Source: Siphonodentalium dalli (lineage: Eukaryota; Mollusca; Scaphopoda; Gadilida; Siphonodentaliidae). From it: a DNA stretch of 64,000 bases. The notes below the pieces were generated by a model. The model saw only the letters and a list, made by a program, of their open reading frames with translations. It was not told the origin of the DNA and ran no database searches. How positions within the stretch are numbered: position 1 is the stretch's first letter; the number at the start of each line of letters is the position of its first letter. The position numbers and the translations under genes are program-made. The stretch covers positions 34,818,106 through 34,882,105 of the forward strand of contig CP136063.1 in assembly GCA_032622095.1 (NCBI GenBank), written 5' to 3'. Of this stretch, positions 11,321 through 23,070 are shown piece after piece.

Positions 11321-11690
11321 CCAATATGGGCGGGTCCAATTTCACGTGCGTCCTTGACCTTGACCTCGCTCAAATACGCTCATAAAGGCATGTTTCTGGA
11401 CCTCGACCGATCCCACTCAAATTTGGTAGCTGGTTCTACTTTGATCACGGGAACAATATGGGCGGGTCCCATTTCAATTGCGACCGTTTCCTTGACCTTG
11501 ACCTCGCTCATATACGCTCATATAGGCATCTTTCTGGACCTCGACCAATCCGACTCAAATTTGGTATAATGTAGGCCTACTTTGATCCCGGGAACAATAT
11601 GGGTGTGTCCAATTTCACGTGCTACCATGTCCTTGACCTTGACCATATTCGCTCATATAGGCATGTTTCCGGGCCGATCAAACAATAGTT
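11321..11690 (+). repeat. Tandem ~131-140 bp modules of Helitron-like repeat
   Basis: The phrase 'caatatgggcgggtcc' recurs at about 11322, 11453 and 11594. Each copy is followed by 'ccttgaccttgacc', 'cgctcatataggcat', 'cctcgaccgatccc' and 'actcaaatttggta'. That gives about 2.8 copies of a 131-140 bp unit. A single copy lies upstream of the LINE at about 3006-3090. Confidence 0.7.
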
Positions 11691-11731
11691 TGTCCAGGCG
11701 GAGATCGACGATCACAAAAAATCCCTAAATA

Positions 11732-11765
11732 GCCCGTTCGAAGAGGGCCGGGCACATCGGCTAGT
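11732..11765 (+). mobile_element. Helitron-type 3' terminus (hairpin + CTAG|T)
   Basis: A short stem gcccg (11732-11736) pairs with cgggc (11749-11753). Eight bases later comes CTAG (11761-11764) followed by T. A GC-rich hairpin just upstream of CTRR, with insertion before T, is the standard Helitron 3' end. It closes the tandem modules above. No Rep/helicase coding sequence is present, so this is a non-autonomous element. Confidence 0.5.
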
Positions 11766-12324
11766 GTTGTCTATTTCGAAGACGTATTTTACTCAACAAA
11801 AAGTCAAAAATAAGACGTTAAAAGTTAGTTGACACCACAGGGGCCTGTAACGCGCTCCGCTGTCCGCCCCCCCCCCGTTTGCACTGCCCATATACGCCGA
11901 CCTATATATATACGCGCCCTCTTCGCGTTAATGGAACCTTATATAGACAACTATGACAGGGGTGCTGGAATTGACAAGACAATGAATGAGCGGTGAGTGC
12001 ACACACTCAGTTCAGAGCTTATATTTCGGTGTGAATCTAGATTCTTGTAAATATTCTCGCAAATTACCCTGGATTCTCGTGAAAAAGTATATATGGATTC
12101 TCACAAATTCAGATGAAATATATGCCCTGCAGTTAAAGCCTAAATTCTGAAAATGCAATAATTTGGTGATCCAAATGATAGAATAGTACTAAATCATAAT
12201 ACATTGTGGACAATTTAATACCTACTATCTGAAAGCATATTATATAACCAAAAAAAATAATGTAAAAAAGATGACTTTAATTATAGTTTTAGAAGGGAAA
12301 TTTTGGGAACAGTGTTCTCAGAAA
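11766..12324. other. Non-coding, unclassified
   Basis: There is no ORF or recognisable element. A run of about 10 C lies near 11867-11876, and 'gattctcg(c/t)(a/g)aa' phrases recur at 12040-12110. I see nothing else. Confidence 0.5.
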
Positions 12325-12540
12325 ATATACTGTGAAACCTCTCCAAACCGGACCCTCTACAATACGAACCCCTCTCCATTCCGAACGAATTATTCGGTCC
12401 CGAATTTACCCAAGTGCATTGTCACTAATGATTACCTCTGTAATCCGAAACCTCTGTACTCCGAATACCAGACAGCTTTATTAGTTCATAACTGAACATA
12501 TACACTAATTTTTACCTCCAAAATCCGAACGCTTATGGCG
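12325..12540 (+). mobile_element. Tigger/pogo-like transposon end (relic)
   Basis: Repeated phrases of the form acctct-(gt/cc)-aa-tccgaa occur at about 12338-12530 ('gaaacctctccaaaccgg', 'acctctgtaatccgaa', 'acctctgtactccgaa', 'acctccaaaatccgaa'). Such phrases are typical of the terminal repeats of pogo/Tigger-type mariner relatives. No transposase and no opposite end were found, so this is a fragment or an MITE end. Confidence 0.4.
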
Positions 12541-13776
12541 ATGGAATAGACCGAACGCAATCAGTTAAAAGGCCATCGAAAGTCACTGCATTTAATTAAT
12601 ATATAAGAATGACGGTGTGTGTTGTTAATTTGGATATAATATTTGTAAAAATTACTACTTTAAACAAGATTATTCTCCACTTAAATGTGAGCACCCTACC
12701 GAAGTGTTTCACATCACTTTAAACAGTGTAGTTGCAAACAATACTGACAGTGCTATTAAGCGGAACAGGCCATTTGGTGGATCAGTAAATACCATGCTGT
12801 ATGCCTGTAATTTCTATAGGGTTCTATATATTTCATTATCCAATTTGTATATTGTTTAATTTCATGACAGGGGTTAAATTAAAACATGCTGAATGAAAAC
12901 TGATATTTTCTTGATTCAACTAGTAATTGACATATATATATAAACTTTTGGATAATATCTAGGGACTTACCCGATAGAAGTTTAACTATTTGGCATCACC
13001 AACAACAAAATGACATTCAATATTTTTCAGCAAAAAACATAATTTAACCCTTCCATCGTTCAGTAGTTCCAAATGAAATGTTCTGATAATATGTTCAACA
13101 AATGACCTGAACTTATTATCTAAACTTTAACCACCAATGAATAATGAATTACTAGATGAGGTACCCGGTACAACACGTCATCTCCCCCAGGATATCTTCA
13201 CCCCCTTCCACCCAGGATAGCTCCCTCCATATATGACTAAAAATAATTTCACTCATTTAAGACAAGGGTAACTGTGGAAATTCAACGTTTTACCATCGCT
13301 CGGGAGTCGCACAAATTTAGCCCATTCACCCCAGTAATGATAACGATATATACACGGATGGATCGGCAAAGAATTCATCTTTCAATAAATACCACAAACT
13401 CCCATCAGAAACATTCATAATTTCATACACGTTGCATTTGATAAAATTTTAACCACCGAATATTGTCTCCGGAGAGCGTAATTTTTTGGTTTGATCCGGC
13501 TCAGACAGCAATGTCGGACATGTGTCTCTAAATTCACCACCTATACAGTTTACTATCATTAAAATTGGTTCAAACGATCAACTAAATATCTGGAACTTAG
13601 TGATTTCTTGTCGGCTAATAATTGATTTACTCATACAAATCAACACATTGTCAGTAAACAATTCTAATAGAGGAGAAATCTGTCGATAATTCCAACTTTA
13701 AAAAAGATATTTGTCAAGTGACACAGTTCCTAATTTTAATATTCATTGTGACCTGACCTTTCCATGACTGACATAG
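12541..13776. other. Non-coding, unclassified
   Basis: AT-rich and without supported genes. C-rich phrases 'ctcccccaggatat' and 'cacccaggatagct' (13190-13225) form a short imperfect direct repeat. I see nothing else. Confidence 0.5.
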
Positions 13777-13881
13777 TAGAAACAGCCAATCACCGCTCAG
13801 TGTTAGAATCGAGGTCAGGTCATAATGAATATTAAAATGAGGACCTCGATTCTAACACTGAGCAGTGATTGGCTGTTTCTA
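13777..13881. repeat. 40-bp-arm foldback
   Basis: The 40 bases at 13777-13816 are the reverse complement of 13842-13881 with one mismatch, across a 25-base spacer. The arms begin 'tagaaacagccaatcac'. A transcript would fold into a near-perfect stem. It is most likely a small foldback MITE; a hairpin RNA precursor is possible. No clear target duplication was seen. Confidence 0.75.
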
Positions 13882-15516
13882 CAAACTCATGCACAAGGAC
13901 TGGGCTTTGGTTTTCCCCAACTGCATGACACATTATAGCTCTAGATTGTATACCATTCTGAAGTGAATTGATCAGTAGCCTTTGATTGGCCACCATGCAA
14001 ACCGGGGGGAGAAACTCAGGATAGATGGGCCCAGTGAGAAAATGTGGATATCTGAACCTGAAAATTGCAAAAAACATATAGACTGGCTTCAAGATTCCCA
14101 AGTGTTGGAAGTTTCCAACCTGGCGCCCCACCCTCACAAGATTGGAAATGTTCCCAACAGATGGAGAGAGAGATGATTTATTTTGCAAAAGAGCATACAT
14201 TATTTAATACAAAGCATACTAATTAAATTGAATTAGATTATTTGTCCATTAAACCAGTTTCTTGCCAATTGGGGGGGGGGGGGGGGGGGGGGTAAATGTG
14301 ATATAGAAAACTAGATCACACCTGCTCCCTACTAGTACTTCATGTCTACCCATCATGAGTTTTGGATCAACTCTAAAGAATAGGTGTCCATTTGTATATG
14401 TCAAATATGGTTGATTACATGTTTAAAGTGTAGGAAAGTATGCAAATGTTAGTCTAAAAACGAAAAAATCCCCACTATTAAATTGTTGTCAAATCAAATT
14501 AAGAGAACAATTTCAACATATTGTTTGTGTTAAATTTCAAACCAATCTATTGTAAGATAAGAAATTTGTAACTGTTGAACATTTTTACCAAAGTTGGGGA
14601 TAGACACCGATTAAGCACCCCCTCCCCAATCCCCCCCACCACCCCCACCCCAATCACGTCATAACCTATCAGTGATTCAGTTGAACGTGATTTCATAAGT
14701 TATATTCATGTCTGGGCGACAAAAATGTGTAAATGTCCCCCAGGCGGACTTCAGAGGAGGAAATATGATGGCGCTGGCATTGAAATATTGTCACACCTGG
14801 ATCTTTCAATAATGCCCAGATTAAGTAAATGAATATAACATATCATATTCTCCTGAGGGTAGATTTATATTACCATTGGTCATTTATATAGGCGGGCATG
14901 CTTATGATACTATACTCATCGGGACTTTCAATATTTTATTTCTGCCTATTAATGTCACTTAATCTCCAGTATTAGGTATTTATTGTGTTATTTCTTAATA
15001 TACCTGTTCTATTATGCAAATTACATAAGCTACAGTCATTATCTGGTTTAAAATGTCAGATACACAAGACGATTTTCGGACCCAAGTGCAGAAATCGTTC
15101 GAATAAATCTCATGGACAGAACCGTCACAGCCATGATCGGTTTGAAATAGAACCGTAACACGCACCCGTGTTGATTACGAGGTCACAGCTCCCAATTATC
15201 AACCCCTATCGGGATACTTTCTCAGCTATTTTACAAAAGAATAACACGGGTACACTTTATAGTCAGTGTTTGTCTTCAGAATGCGTTTCATATTTTATAC
15301 GCCACGAAAAACAAAGAAATTGCGTCCACGTGGCTTGATTTTCAGTGGTAACATGTTGATATTTACGCGTTAACTCGCTAATACCAAGTTAATTGTGGTC
15401 TAGAGTTCAGGTTTCGATAACACGGCACTTCTGCAGCCTCTGTTCATTCAGGAAAGTTTAATATATTCAAGATATCTATAATTATGCGTGATTTTGTCAC
15501 AAAAATGATTATTTTC
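13882..15516. other. Non-coding, with poly-G tract
   Basis: No gene is supported. The region holds 22 uninterrupted G at 14271-14292 and a C-rich stretch at about 14612-14655. 'gaaccgt(c/a)ac' phrases at 15118-15160 resemble sequence next to the left arm of the long inverted repeat. Confidence 0.5.
14271..14292 (+). repeat. 22-nt homopolymer G run
   Basis: Twenty-two consecutive G. It could form G-quadruplexes and is prone to length errors in sequencing, so its exact length should be treated as uncertain. Confidence 0.9.
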
Positions 15517-15612
15517 AATCATCAGGAACCGTAACAAATCAGGCAAGAACCATCACACTACCGGCGATAGAACGATTTCCGATGTAACAGTTACTACACA
15601 GTGCCAAGTGAA
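15517..15612. repeat. Right arm of 15-kb-spaced inverted repeat
   Basis: This is the reverse complement of about 280-376. The matching core covers 'aaatcaggcaagaaccatca' and 'cgatagaacgatttccgatg'. The outer part ('ctacacagtg..aagtgaac') also pairs with 280-300. Confidence 0.65.
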
Positions 15613-16712
15613 CATTAGTTGTGAAAAATCACCCAAAGATGTATGGCTATGTTATTATTTGGTTTTCACTCAATTTTATAGGACGTTATATATATTTTCT
15701 CAACTCTAAAGACGAATTTCACACAGTGATGTGTGTAAAACCAAAACAACCGGTCTATTTATGTCAAAGATTATGTAGTGTTATGCTAACTGTCTAGTGC
15801 TGAACTCTTTACAGATTATTGAATCGAAGATCGCCGTACCTAATAGAAATATAATATATGGTACATAATACATTCCTGTCCGTATTTCTGGAATTATTCA
15901 TATCTCAATATTTTTTTCTTCGTGTTTATCGCATCAGCCTGGTCGCAGAATCGTTAAACCGCCGTAGCACCGTGGTTGTCAAGCCGCAGAATCGTGGAAT
16001 TGGTCGTAGAATCGTCGAAACGATTGTGCCGTGTGTACATGTGTATCATACATAATTATAATGTTTTTACAAATGCTTTCACAAATTGTTAATGTTAAAC
16101 TTTAATAATTGCTAAGTTTAAAACAAATTAAATTTATACTTTTTCAAATAACTCTTTGTTACATCTAATCAGGCTAATAGCCTCCTTAACTTAGTTTTCC
16201 TGGGGTTTTTCATAAATACTACTTGGTTAATCCTGGCTTATGTATCAGCTCCCGGTGATAGGCATTTTAACGTGTGACTTCGTTATCTTCGTGATGTGGC
16301 GGGAAACACTCCATGAGACTTTCCATTGGAAAGTCTCCTGAAGCTTGTCATATTGCCAGTTTCGGGGGTGGGTATAAGACCACATGTGGGTGTGCATACC
16401 ACTTGGGTGTTACACAACTGAGTATGACGATAACGACACCTGGAAAAAATATGTATTTTGCAGCACTCGATCGTTACTCTTTTTTCAGTTGAACATTGAC
16501 AGTTAATATGTGTCGTAACCTCTCTGTCTTTTGTGCCACATTTGTTCCAACATGTGATCGAAGTTATAGCAGATTCTACATATCCATACAATTTTAAACG
16601 AACCAGAACTTTATTTCTATACTGAAAAGGCATGTTTAATAGTATACCATAGTATGCCGTAGGCCTATATATAATTTCTTGACGATAATATAATGTCGTC
16701 AATGCAGTTCGA
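15613..16712. other. Non-coding, unclassified
   Basis: No supported gene. The phrase 'cagaatcgt' or 'tagaatcgt' recurs at about 15945, 15986 and 16006, each preceded by a short GGTCG or CCG phrase. The remainder is AT-rich. Confidence 0.5.
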
Positions 16713-16886
16713 TGGTTAGTCTAAGTCTTCTCATACTAAACCCGGCTAGATATTATGATGCCGAGATGCTGGCATTTAGTCCAAGTCTTCTCGTACTAAA
16801 TCAAGCTAAGATATTATGATGGCGAGATGCCAGCATCTCGGCATCATAATATCTTAGCTGGGTTTAGTACGAGAAGACTTGGACTA
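16713..16886. repeat. Triple-copy foldback with 54-bp arms
   Basis: Arm 16777-16830 pairs with 16833-16886 across a 2-base centre (few mismatches around 'tcaagct'/'agctggg'). A third copy in direct orientation lies at about 16717-16772. All copies carry 'taagatattatgatg' and 'cttctcgtactaaa' type phrases. This is an almost loop-less palindrome that would extrude as a cruciform or give a long RNA hairpin. It is probably a foldback element with a partial duplication. Confidence 0.8.
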
Positions 16887-17581
16887 TTCGATGGTATGAG
16901 GTTCGATAGTCCGAGGCAAACCTCTGTACTATATATCGAATGCTCTGGCTATATAGGGCCTATATACGTTGTATATATAGGCTTATACCAAAGTTTAGCC
17001 CTCTCATTTCTTTTGCTACCGGTACGTGCATATAGAGATGGAATACACATTTGACACCACAGTTAGAATTGTTTTTTTCTGTATTTATAGAAAAATTTCG
17101 GGCGCCTATAAAACTTGGCGCCGGGCCAGATACATTCCGACGCCCAGAAACAAATTATGTTGACAGAATTATTTTGCTTTGCCATGTTTGCATGCATGGC
17201 GAAAATAGTCCGTGAGGGGCGCGCCCATGCATATGCACGTCGCGGGATGTTGGATTCGCCCTTGCATGGATATACCGAATCTGCAAAACAGAGTTCAGTC
17301 CCCTCACTACCCGAAAATTTACTTTTATTTGCGCAAAAAGCTGATTTTTTTCCTCAATATTTATCCTGCTATCGCTGGTCATAAAAAACTCGTTTAAGAA
17401 ACGAAATTCCGCGCGTTTTCATTTAAGAAGCACATGCAGGTCACCAGAAAAAAAAATTGACCCTACCCCAATAATACTTAATTATATACATGTAGGAGTA
17501 AGTATTTTTGGGGTGTGTTAACACTGTCGCCTATGGGAAACCATTTAGTTCAGTGATTCCCTATGATGGGGAATTCCATGC
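16887..17581. other. Non-coding, unclassified
   Basis: Short ORFs in both strands around 17115-17397 overlap one another and show no domain. The phrase 'gatggggaattccat' at 17565 is the same one repeated at 20629-20733. Confidence 0.45.
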
Positions 17582-18060
17582 TTTTTAGCTCACCTGAGAC
17601 GAAGTCTCCGGAGCTATAGTCATCACTCCTCGTCCGTCTTTCGTCCGTCAAGAATCATCTTCTTCTCCAGTACCATGAGGCCAAATGGGTTCATATTTGG
17701 TGTGGGTGTTCCCTGGGTGACTCAGACTTAGACTTGTTAAAATAAGGTCACCGAGTCAAATAGTTGCGAAGCCAGGGACATAACTCTTCCCCACCATATT
17801 AATTCTTAAAATGACTTCTTCTCAAATTTCTTTGGGTCGAATGGGTTCATATTTGGTATGAATGGTCCTTGGGTGACTGGGGTTCAGATTTGTCCAAATG
17901 ATGTCACTGGGTCAAATGTGGGCGGAGCCAGGGACATAACTAAAAAAAATCAGATTGAACCCATTGCTCAATTAAAAAAAATATATTTAGATTGAACACC
18001 TTTGCTCAATTAAAAAAATAAAAATAATAATTAATTAAATTTAAAACTTTTTTTTATTTA
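17582..18060 (+). mobile_element. Hairpin-headed element family B, copy 1
   Basis: A T-run (17582-17586) is followed by AGCTCACC and a hairpin (gagacgaagtctc core). Then come GTCCGTC-rich sequence and two tandem modules containing 'gggttcatatttggt' with 'ggtgactc' or 'ggtgactg' and 'gccagggacataact'. The copy ends in a degenerate A-rich stretch. It has no coding capacity and belongs to the superfamily described in the findings. Confidence 0.7.
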
Positions 18061-18418
18061 TTTCAATAATAATATATTTTTTAAAGTTAATTATTAAAGA
18101 CACAAATATATAAAGAAGCCCACCACCCTTGCCCATTGGTGCTTCTAGCATACCTGTTACCAAACACTTGTTTTAAATTTATTTCACAGTCACAATACAA
18201 TACACCCTGTGCATATGCTAGAACCAATCAAACCAAGTTTATGGTTCATCTGAGGATGACAGCTTTGATAACAATCGCCTTTACATGGCAGAAATTTGTC
18301 TGATTACCATATATGTGCTCTGTATCCATTTAACCCTTGTCAGTAAGGCCAGTCTGCTCTGTTGATAATTATCCACATATCAAATCTGACAGTGCAGTAT
18401 CAATATTAAGCACACAGC

Positions 18419-18449
<31 letters not shown>

Positions 18450-18815
18450 CGCTCTGGCCAGACTGGAGAGGTTGTTTTGGCAATTAATTTGGAAATTGAA
18501 TGTCAAATATATTCCAATAAGCCTTCAGTCTCTACTCATATGAACTATTACTGGTTACAGGTAAAGGAATTTGTGGGTCTGTCGAAATATGTCATTTATA
18601 CAGTTTTAACACTTCCTTTCAGTGAATTAATTTCTACCCTATGAATGGTTCTGTAGTTCTGTGTGTACCACCACCTTTTGTTTATTGAGACTGTTTCTAA
18701 TTGAGACAGCTTTATAAGTTTAAGAATCAGCCACTCACTACAAAAACTTTAACCCCCTCCATAAGACAAACTATTTGAGTTGTTGAGTTCAAGTTTGGTA
18801 CTGATTATAGGTTTA
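18061..18815. other. Non-coding with CT microsatellite
   Basis: A (CT)n tract at about 18418-18454 is the only clear feature. A short ORF running through it is not a gene. Confidence 0.55.
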
Positions 18816-19072
18816 AGCTCACTTGAGGCAAAGTCTCCGGTGGAGCTACCGGGTATAGTCATCACTCCTCGTCCATCAAAAATTGTTTAAACATCTTCTC
18901 CAAACACATCAAACCGAATGGGTTCATATTTGGTGTGTGGTGTTCCCTAGGCGACTCATATTCAGATTTGTTAAAATGATATCACCAAGTCAAATAGTTG
19001 CGAAGCCAGGGCCATAACTCTTTCCCTCCATAGTAATTCTTAACACAACTTCTTCTCAAGAACCTATTAAGC
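18816..19072 (+). mobile_element. Family B copy 2, left part (interrupted)
   Basis: The head hairpin (AGCTCACTTGAGG...) at 18816-18847 leads into a first module ('gggttcatatttggtgtg') and breaks off after 'cttctcaagaacctatt'. The element resumes at about 20367 with 'ttggtatggagggtcc', so a LINE fragment has split it. Confidence 0.7.
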
Positions 19073-19138
19073 TTATATATATATTATATATAGTTTATTT
19101 AATTCAGGCTCAAATGGCCCATATGATAGAAATATCAA

Positions 19139-20366
19139 TTATATGTAATACAGAATTTCTTTCCTATATTGCCTCATAATATCATCATCATCAATAAGAT
19201 CGTCTCTGAGAATATGTCCAAGGTATTTATAGGCGGGAACAAACTTAAGTTCTCTGCCCATGAGAAAAAGTTTTGGAAAGGTCGTGAGGGATAGGGATTT
19301 TAGTATGAACGCCATCCCTACTGTTTTTGTGCAATTATATACCAAATTTATGGGTAAAGCTTCGGCTTCACATATTCTCACGAGACGACGAAGTCCCTCT
19401 AGAGAGGGTGCAAGTAGACACATGTCATCAGCATAGCATAAATGGTTTACTCTCTTACCACCTATCACACATCCACTCTCGCTTTCATTCAACCTCTCAC
19501 TTATACCATTTATGTACACATTAAACAAATAAGGACTGAGAACCTCGCCTTGTCGAACTCCACTCGTTGGCCGGAATGGAGGCGAGTGCGATCCTCCCCA
19601 TCTGACGTTGTATTCCTGATTTCCAAACCAATTACTGAGGACATTGATGACTGAGGTCGGTACACCGCGTTTCCACAATAATTGGGTTAATGTTCTGTGA
19701 TTGACTCTATCAAATGCTTTGCTGGCGTCAAGCAAGCAGACGAAAGCAGGGGTATTCTTCGATATATAGTGATTTATTGTCTCTTTGAGTGCCAGAATGC
19801 AACTGTCAGTGGAATGTCCGCTCTTGAAACCGAATTGATTATCGGTTGTATGAAGGCGATGAGAAATTTTCTGCAGAACAACTTTTTCGAATATTTTTGA
19901 TATGAGTGTTGATAGAGCTATAGGTCGATAATTTTCAGATGACGAGATGTTAGCATTCTTATTCTTTAAAATCGGAACAAGCGTTACTTTCAGCAGTTTT
20001 GGTGGAAGGTGACCGGTTTCCAGTATTTTGTTGAACAGAAACATGAGGCATGTATTGATTCTTTCGTCACAGTATTTAAGGTGTTCAGCTGCTAACCCAT
20101 CTGGGCCTCGTGATTTACCCGATTTTAATGATTTTATTGATGTTTCGATTTCCTTCTCTGTGATGAAAATTCGTTTTTCAGGTTCGTCCTCGTATGTGTG
20201 AAGATCGTGCTGTTGAACGGTGTTACAAAATATGTTCTGGAAGTGTTCTCCCCAATACAATGTAATATCGGATTCGCCACTTTTCCCGTCTATGCAGTTA
20301 ACATTTCCACCGGAGTTACCACCTGTTACTGATTTCCAAAATTCCTTATAGTTTTTGTTCGTAAAT
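19139..20366 (-). pseudogene. Truncated non-LTR reverse transcriptase
   Basis: Read on the minus strand, an open frame runs from about 20366 to a stop at 19139 with no in-frame ATG at its start, so both ends are missing. It begins in the endonuclease-RT linker (NYKEFWKSV). It then carries GKSRGPDG, YRPIALSTLISKIFEK, DASKAFDRVNH, SGVRQGEVLSP (Arg in place of the usual Pro) and a catalytic YADD, and ends in the thumb region (DDDDIMRQYR). It differs clearly from ORF2 at 7243 and belongs to another non-LTR clade that I cannot name safely. It interrupts a family B element. The missing 3' end is unusual for LINE insertions, which normally lose their 5' end. Confidence 0.85.
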
Positions 20367-20598
20367 TATTTGGTAATAATTGGTATGGAGGGTCCCTGGT
20401 TTACAGGGGATTCAGATTTGGGGCAAACATGGGCAAAGCCAGTGTCAATATCTTTAAACAAAAATTTGATTTAAAAAACATTTATATTTTACTCCTTGCT
20501 CAATTTCATTAAAACAAAAATTCAATTTTAAATTCAGAGTCCCAGTCTTCTCTGTCTTTAGTCTTGTTAGCGACCCCACAGTCATTGACTGTCTTGTT
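20367..20598 (+). mobile_element. Family B copy 2, right part and 3' terminus
   Basis: The interrupted module resumes ('ttggtatggagggtccctgg') and the copy closes with 'gagtcccagtcttctc', 'agcgacc' and the hairpin ACAGTCATTGACTGT followed by CTTGTT. The same terminus occurs at 63473-63536, which defines the 3' end of family B. Confidence 0.65.
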
Positions 20599-20627
20599 TA
20601 CCTCCTTTGTTCTGTGTTTCGAACTAT

Positions 20628-20733
20628 ATATGGGGAATTCCATATGCTATATATAGAATGATGGGGAATTCCATATGCTATATATAGAACTTTTTATATG
20701 ATGGGGAATTCCATATGCTATATATAGAATTGT
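20628..20733 (+). repeat. Three copies of a 29-bp palindromic phrase
   Basis: 'atggggaattccatatgct' plus 'atatatagaa' occurs three times with variable spacers (34 and 43 bp periods). A related 'gatggggaattccat' lies at 17565, just before family B copy 1. Confidence 0.8.
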
Positions 20734-21782
20734 TTTTATCAGAAACACAGACAAATAAAGGAAGTATGACTGGTGCGCTCTGGTTGAGATTGGTGGTCTT
20801 CAGTGAATAACAAGAACAATGGATTCGATTATAATACTGAATATGTTCCATTGCCTGATGTTTTCCAATTTCAATCCAACGCTGGCAGTGGCACTAGTGG
20901 CAGGTAATTTATTAGTCCAAAATTGACTATACATTGAATATCTTTAGTATCCCGTAGATTTTCGACTAGTAATTTATATGATCTATATCGGGTCAAATTC
21001 AGGGCCCTCGAAACTGCGAAACAGTGCGCGAATGTGGCGCAGTACAAATTAAACAGTTATTATGAACATGATGCAGGTGGTGTTGAATTACTAGTAGAGC
21101 ATTTATATTAATGAAATATACTATTACATGTCCATTACAATTCCAACGTGGTACATCCAATTATATTTACATACCCCTAATATCTCTTCCGATTTCTCCA
21201 TAGCGTTACTGTAGACACGCCCCCTTATTCATTGCGTTCATAAACCTATGAACGTAACGTGACGTCACTTCCAATGTCGTTCATAGGTTTATGAACACAT
21301 TGGTCCCGGAAATCACCGGGGATTGTCGGACATTACCGACTGCTTGAGTATCTAGTCAGCCAATACGCCAAGGATTTGATAGCAAACAATATGGTTCGAA
21401 AGATCACGATTGGATGGCTAGTGGTATCTAATCGCGAGCACGGGTGGCACGAGATGTTCGATTGACTATCATAATGTTGGTTAATATCATATAATCCCAT
21501 ATCCCATACTATGTCACATATAGCGAATTATCAAATTATGAAATACAACGAAAAAGCGAAATATGAAAATACAGCGAAATAGTACGAAAAATCGAAATAG
21601 GAAAATACAACGAATAGCGAAATAGGGCGAAATATAGAGCGAAATATAGAAATAGGAAATTATTTTTATAAACGAAATAACGGAGATATTTGAAAAAGTG
21701 TTTTTGACGAAATAACGGACATATTTGGAGAAGTGTTTTTTAAAGAGCGTAAGTATATAAATATAAATAATAAACAGCGGAT
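20734..21782. other. Non-coding, unclassified
   Basis: No supported gene. 'gttcataaacctatgaacg' (about 21237) and 'gttcataggtttatgaac' (21275) form a short inverted repeat around 20 bases. The 3' part (21535-21680) is a degenerate array of 'cgaaata' phrases. Confidence 0.5.
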
Positions 21783-21900
21783 TCAACGTGGTCATGGGTT
21801 TTGACCGCGATAAAAAATCAGCAAACTCCGCATGAACCCCTTCGGGGTTCATGCAGTTTGCTGAATTTTTCTCGCGGTCAATAGCCCATGACCACATTGA
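21783..21900. repeat. 56-58 bp-arm foldback with TTCG tetraloop
   Basis: 21783-21840 pairs with 21845-21900 around a TTCG centre (21841-21844). The innermost pairs are 'gcatgaacccc' and 'ggggttcatgc'. Few mismatches are visible over the whole stem. Arm length, the small loop and the lack of coding suggest a foldback MITE. If transcribed it would make a long hairpin suited to Dicer/Drosha-type processing. Confidence 0.8.
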
Positions 21901-22150
21901 AACCGCCGTTCATTTCTTATTTGTCTCTGCTAACTCTAGTCAAAAGACCACAAAGATATTATTCATTTTCAAGTGGTATCATTCATAATCTTATGTTCGT
22001 TTAGAAGATACCACGCAGTAAGCTTTCTCGTAACAGTGTGCAAAAAATTCTACCTCTCGCTCTCTCTAATAAAATGTTTTTAAAAAATTACAAATTGCAA
22101 CTGAATACCTTCTACTACAGTATAGGCCTATTGCATTAATATGTATAATT

Positions 22151-23070
22151 CAACCCCACCTACACCCAGAAGCCACGAGAAATGGTTTTCGCGGCTGGCT
22201 CAACCATTTCGTGGCTGGTTAGCAAGCTAAGCCGTCTCAGTCACGATGTTCATGGCTGACGAAATATGGCGGCTGAGCCGGCTGAGACGTTATCAATCAG
22301 CGTATTTCTGTTTACAAAATTTTCCTAATCCCCGGTTATAGACCCTGTTTGTTTTAGCGTTTGTGGTGAACCCGTAGAATCCCATACCACATGTGCTCTT
22401 TTTGGTGTTTGGCTTTTCCAATATGGCAAAAATACATGAAGGACTGGCATGGATGTACTATGTAGTTTCCCATCTAATGGGTATAATTTACATTGGAAGT
22501 TTTGTTGACTTCAGACTGCTATATCATCACAGGCATCTGGCGATACACATGTACATGTATGCATGTATCATTGAATGATGAATCCGATAGTAGCTAGGTC
22601 CTAATGATATAATATAAAACTATTTTCTATTCTCTTCTACAGGTTATGTGCATATATTGACAAATTCCAGGTATGTCTGCTCTGAGACTGAGTTGTGTCG
22701 AAATAAACAATTTATACTTTAACCCTTTCAATACTGAACAGATTTTCCCATTCAGTTACATGAAAGCATTCATTGGAATAGTTTATTCCACATTGAGAGG
22801 CCCGGGTGTTCTAATAATATAACAACCATGCCGAGTCCTTGCGAATATGTATACCAATATGGGCAATGTGATTTATTTCTTTGCGATTCACAGTGAAGTT
22901 GTGCTTGACATATAAGCCCATGCCTCCGGCTCAGCCATTTGACAATTCCGGCGTCGGAGATTTTTTTATGTGGCTGGCATAGAGATAATATGGCTGGTGG
23001 TGGCTTCTGGCTAATATGGCTGGCAGCGGCATGCAATGGCGGCTTCGGGTTCTAACCCCACCTCCCCCAT
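22151..23070. mobile_element. GGCTGG-rich element with partly inverted ends
   Basis: The left end has 'aaccccacctacaccc', 'agaagcc' and then many ggctgg/ggctcag phrases. The right end has repeated 'atggctggc' and 'ggcttcggg', then 'taaccccacctccccc'. The outermost 'aaccccacct' is in direct orientation on both sides, while the inner ggctcagcc/ggcttc parts are inverted. It may be a degraded transposon; the superfamily is unknown. Confidence 0.3.

Noticed and set aside
13832-14200. 122-codon ORF on the minus strand
   Set aside because: It overlaps the foldback arm at 13842-13881, shows no domain, and competing ORFs occur on the other strand.
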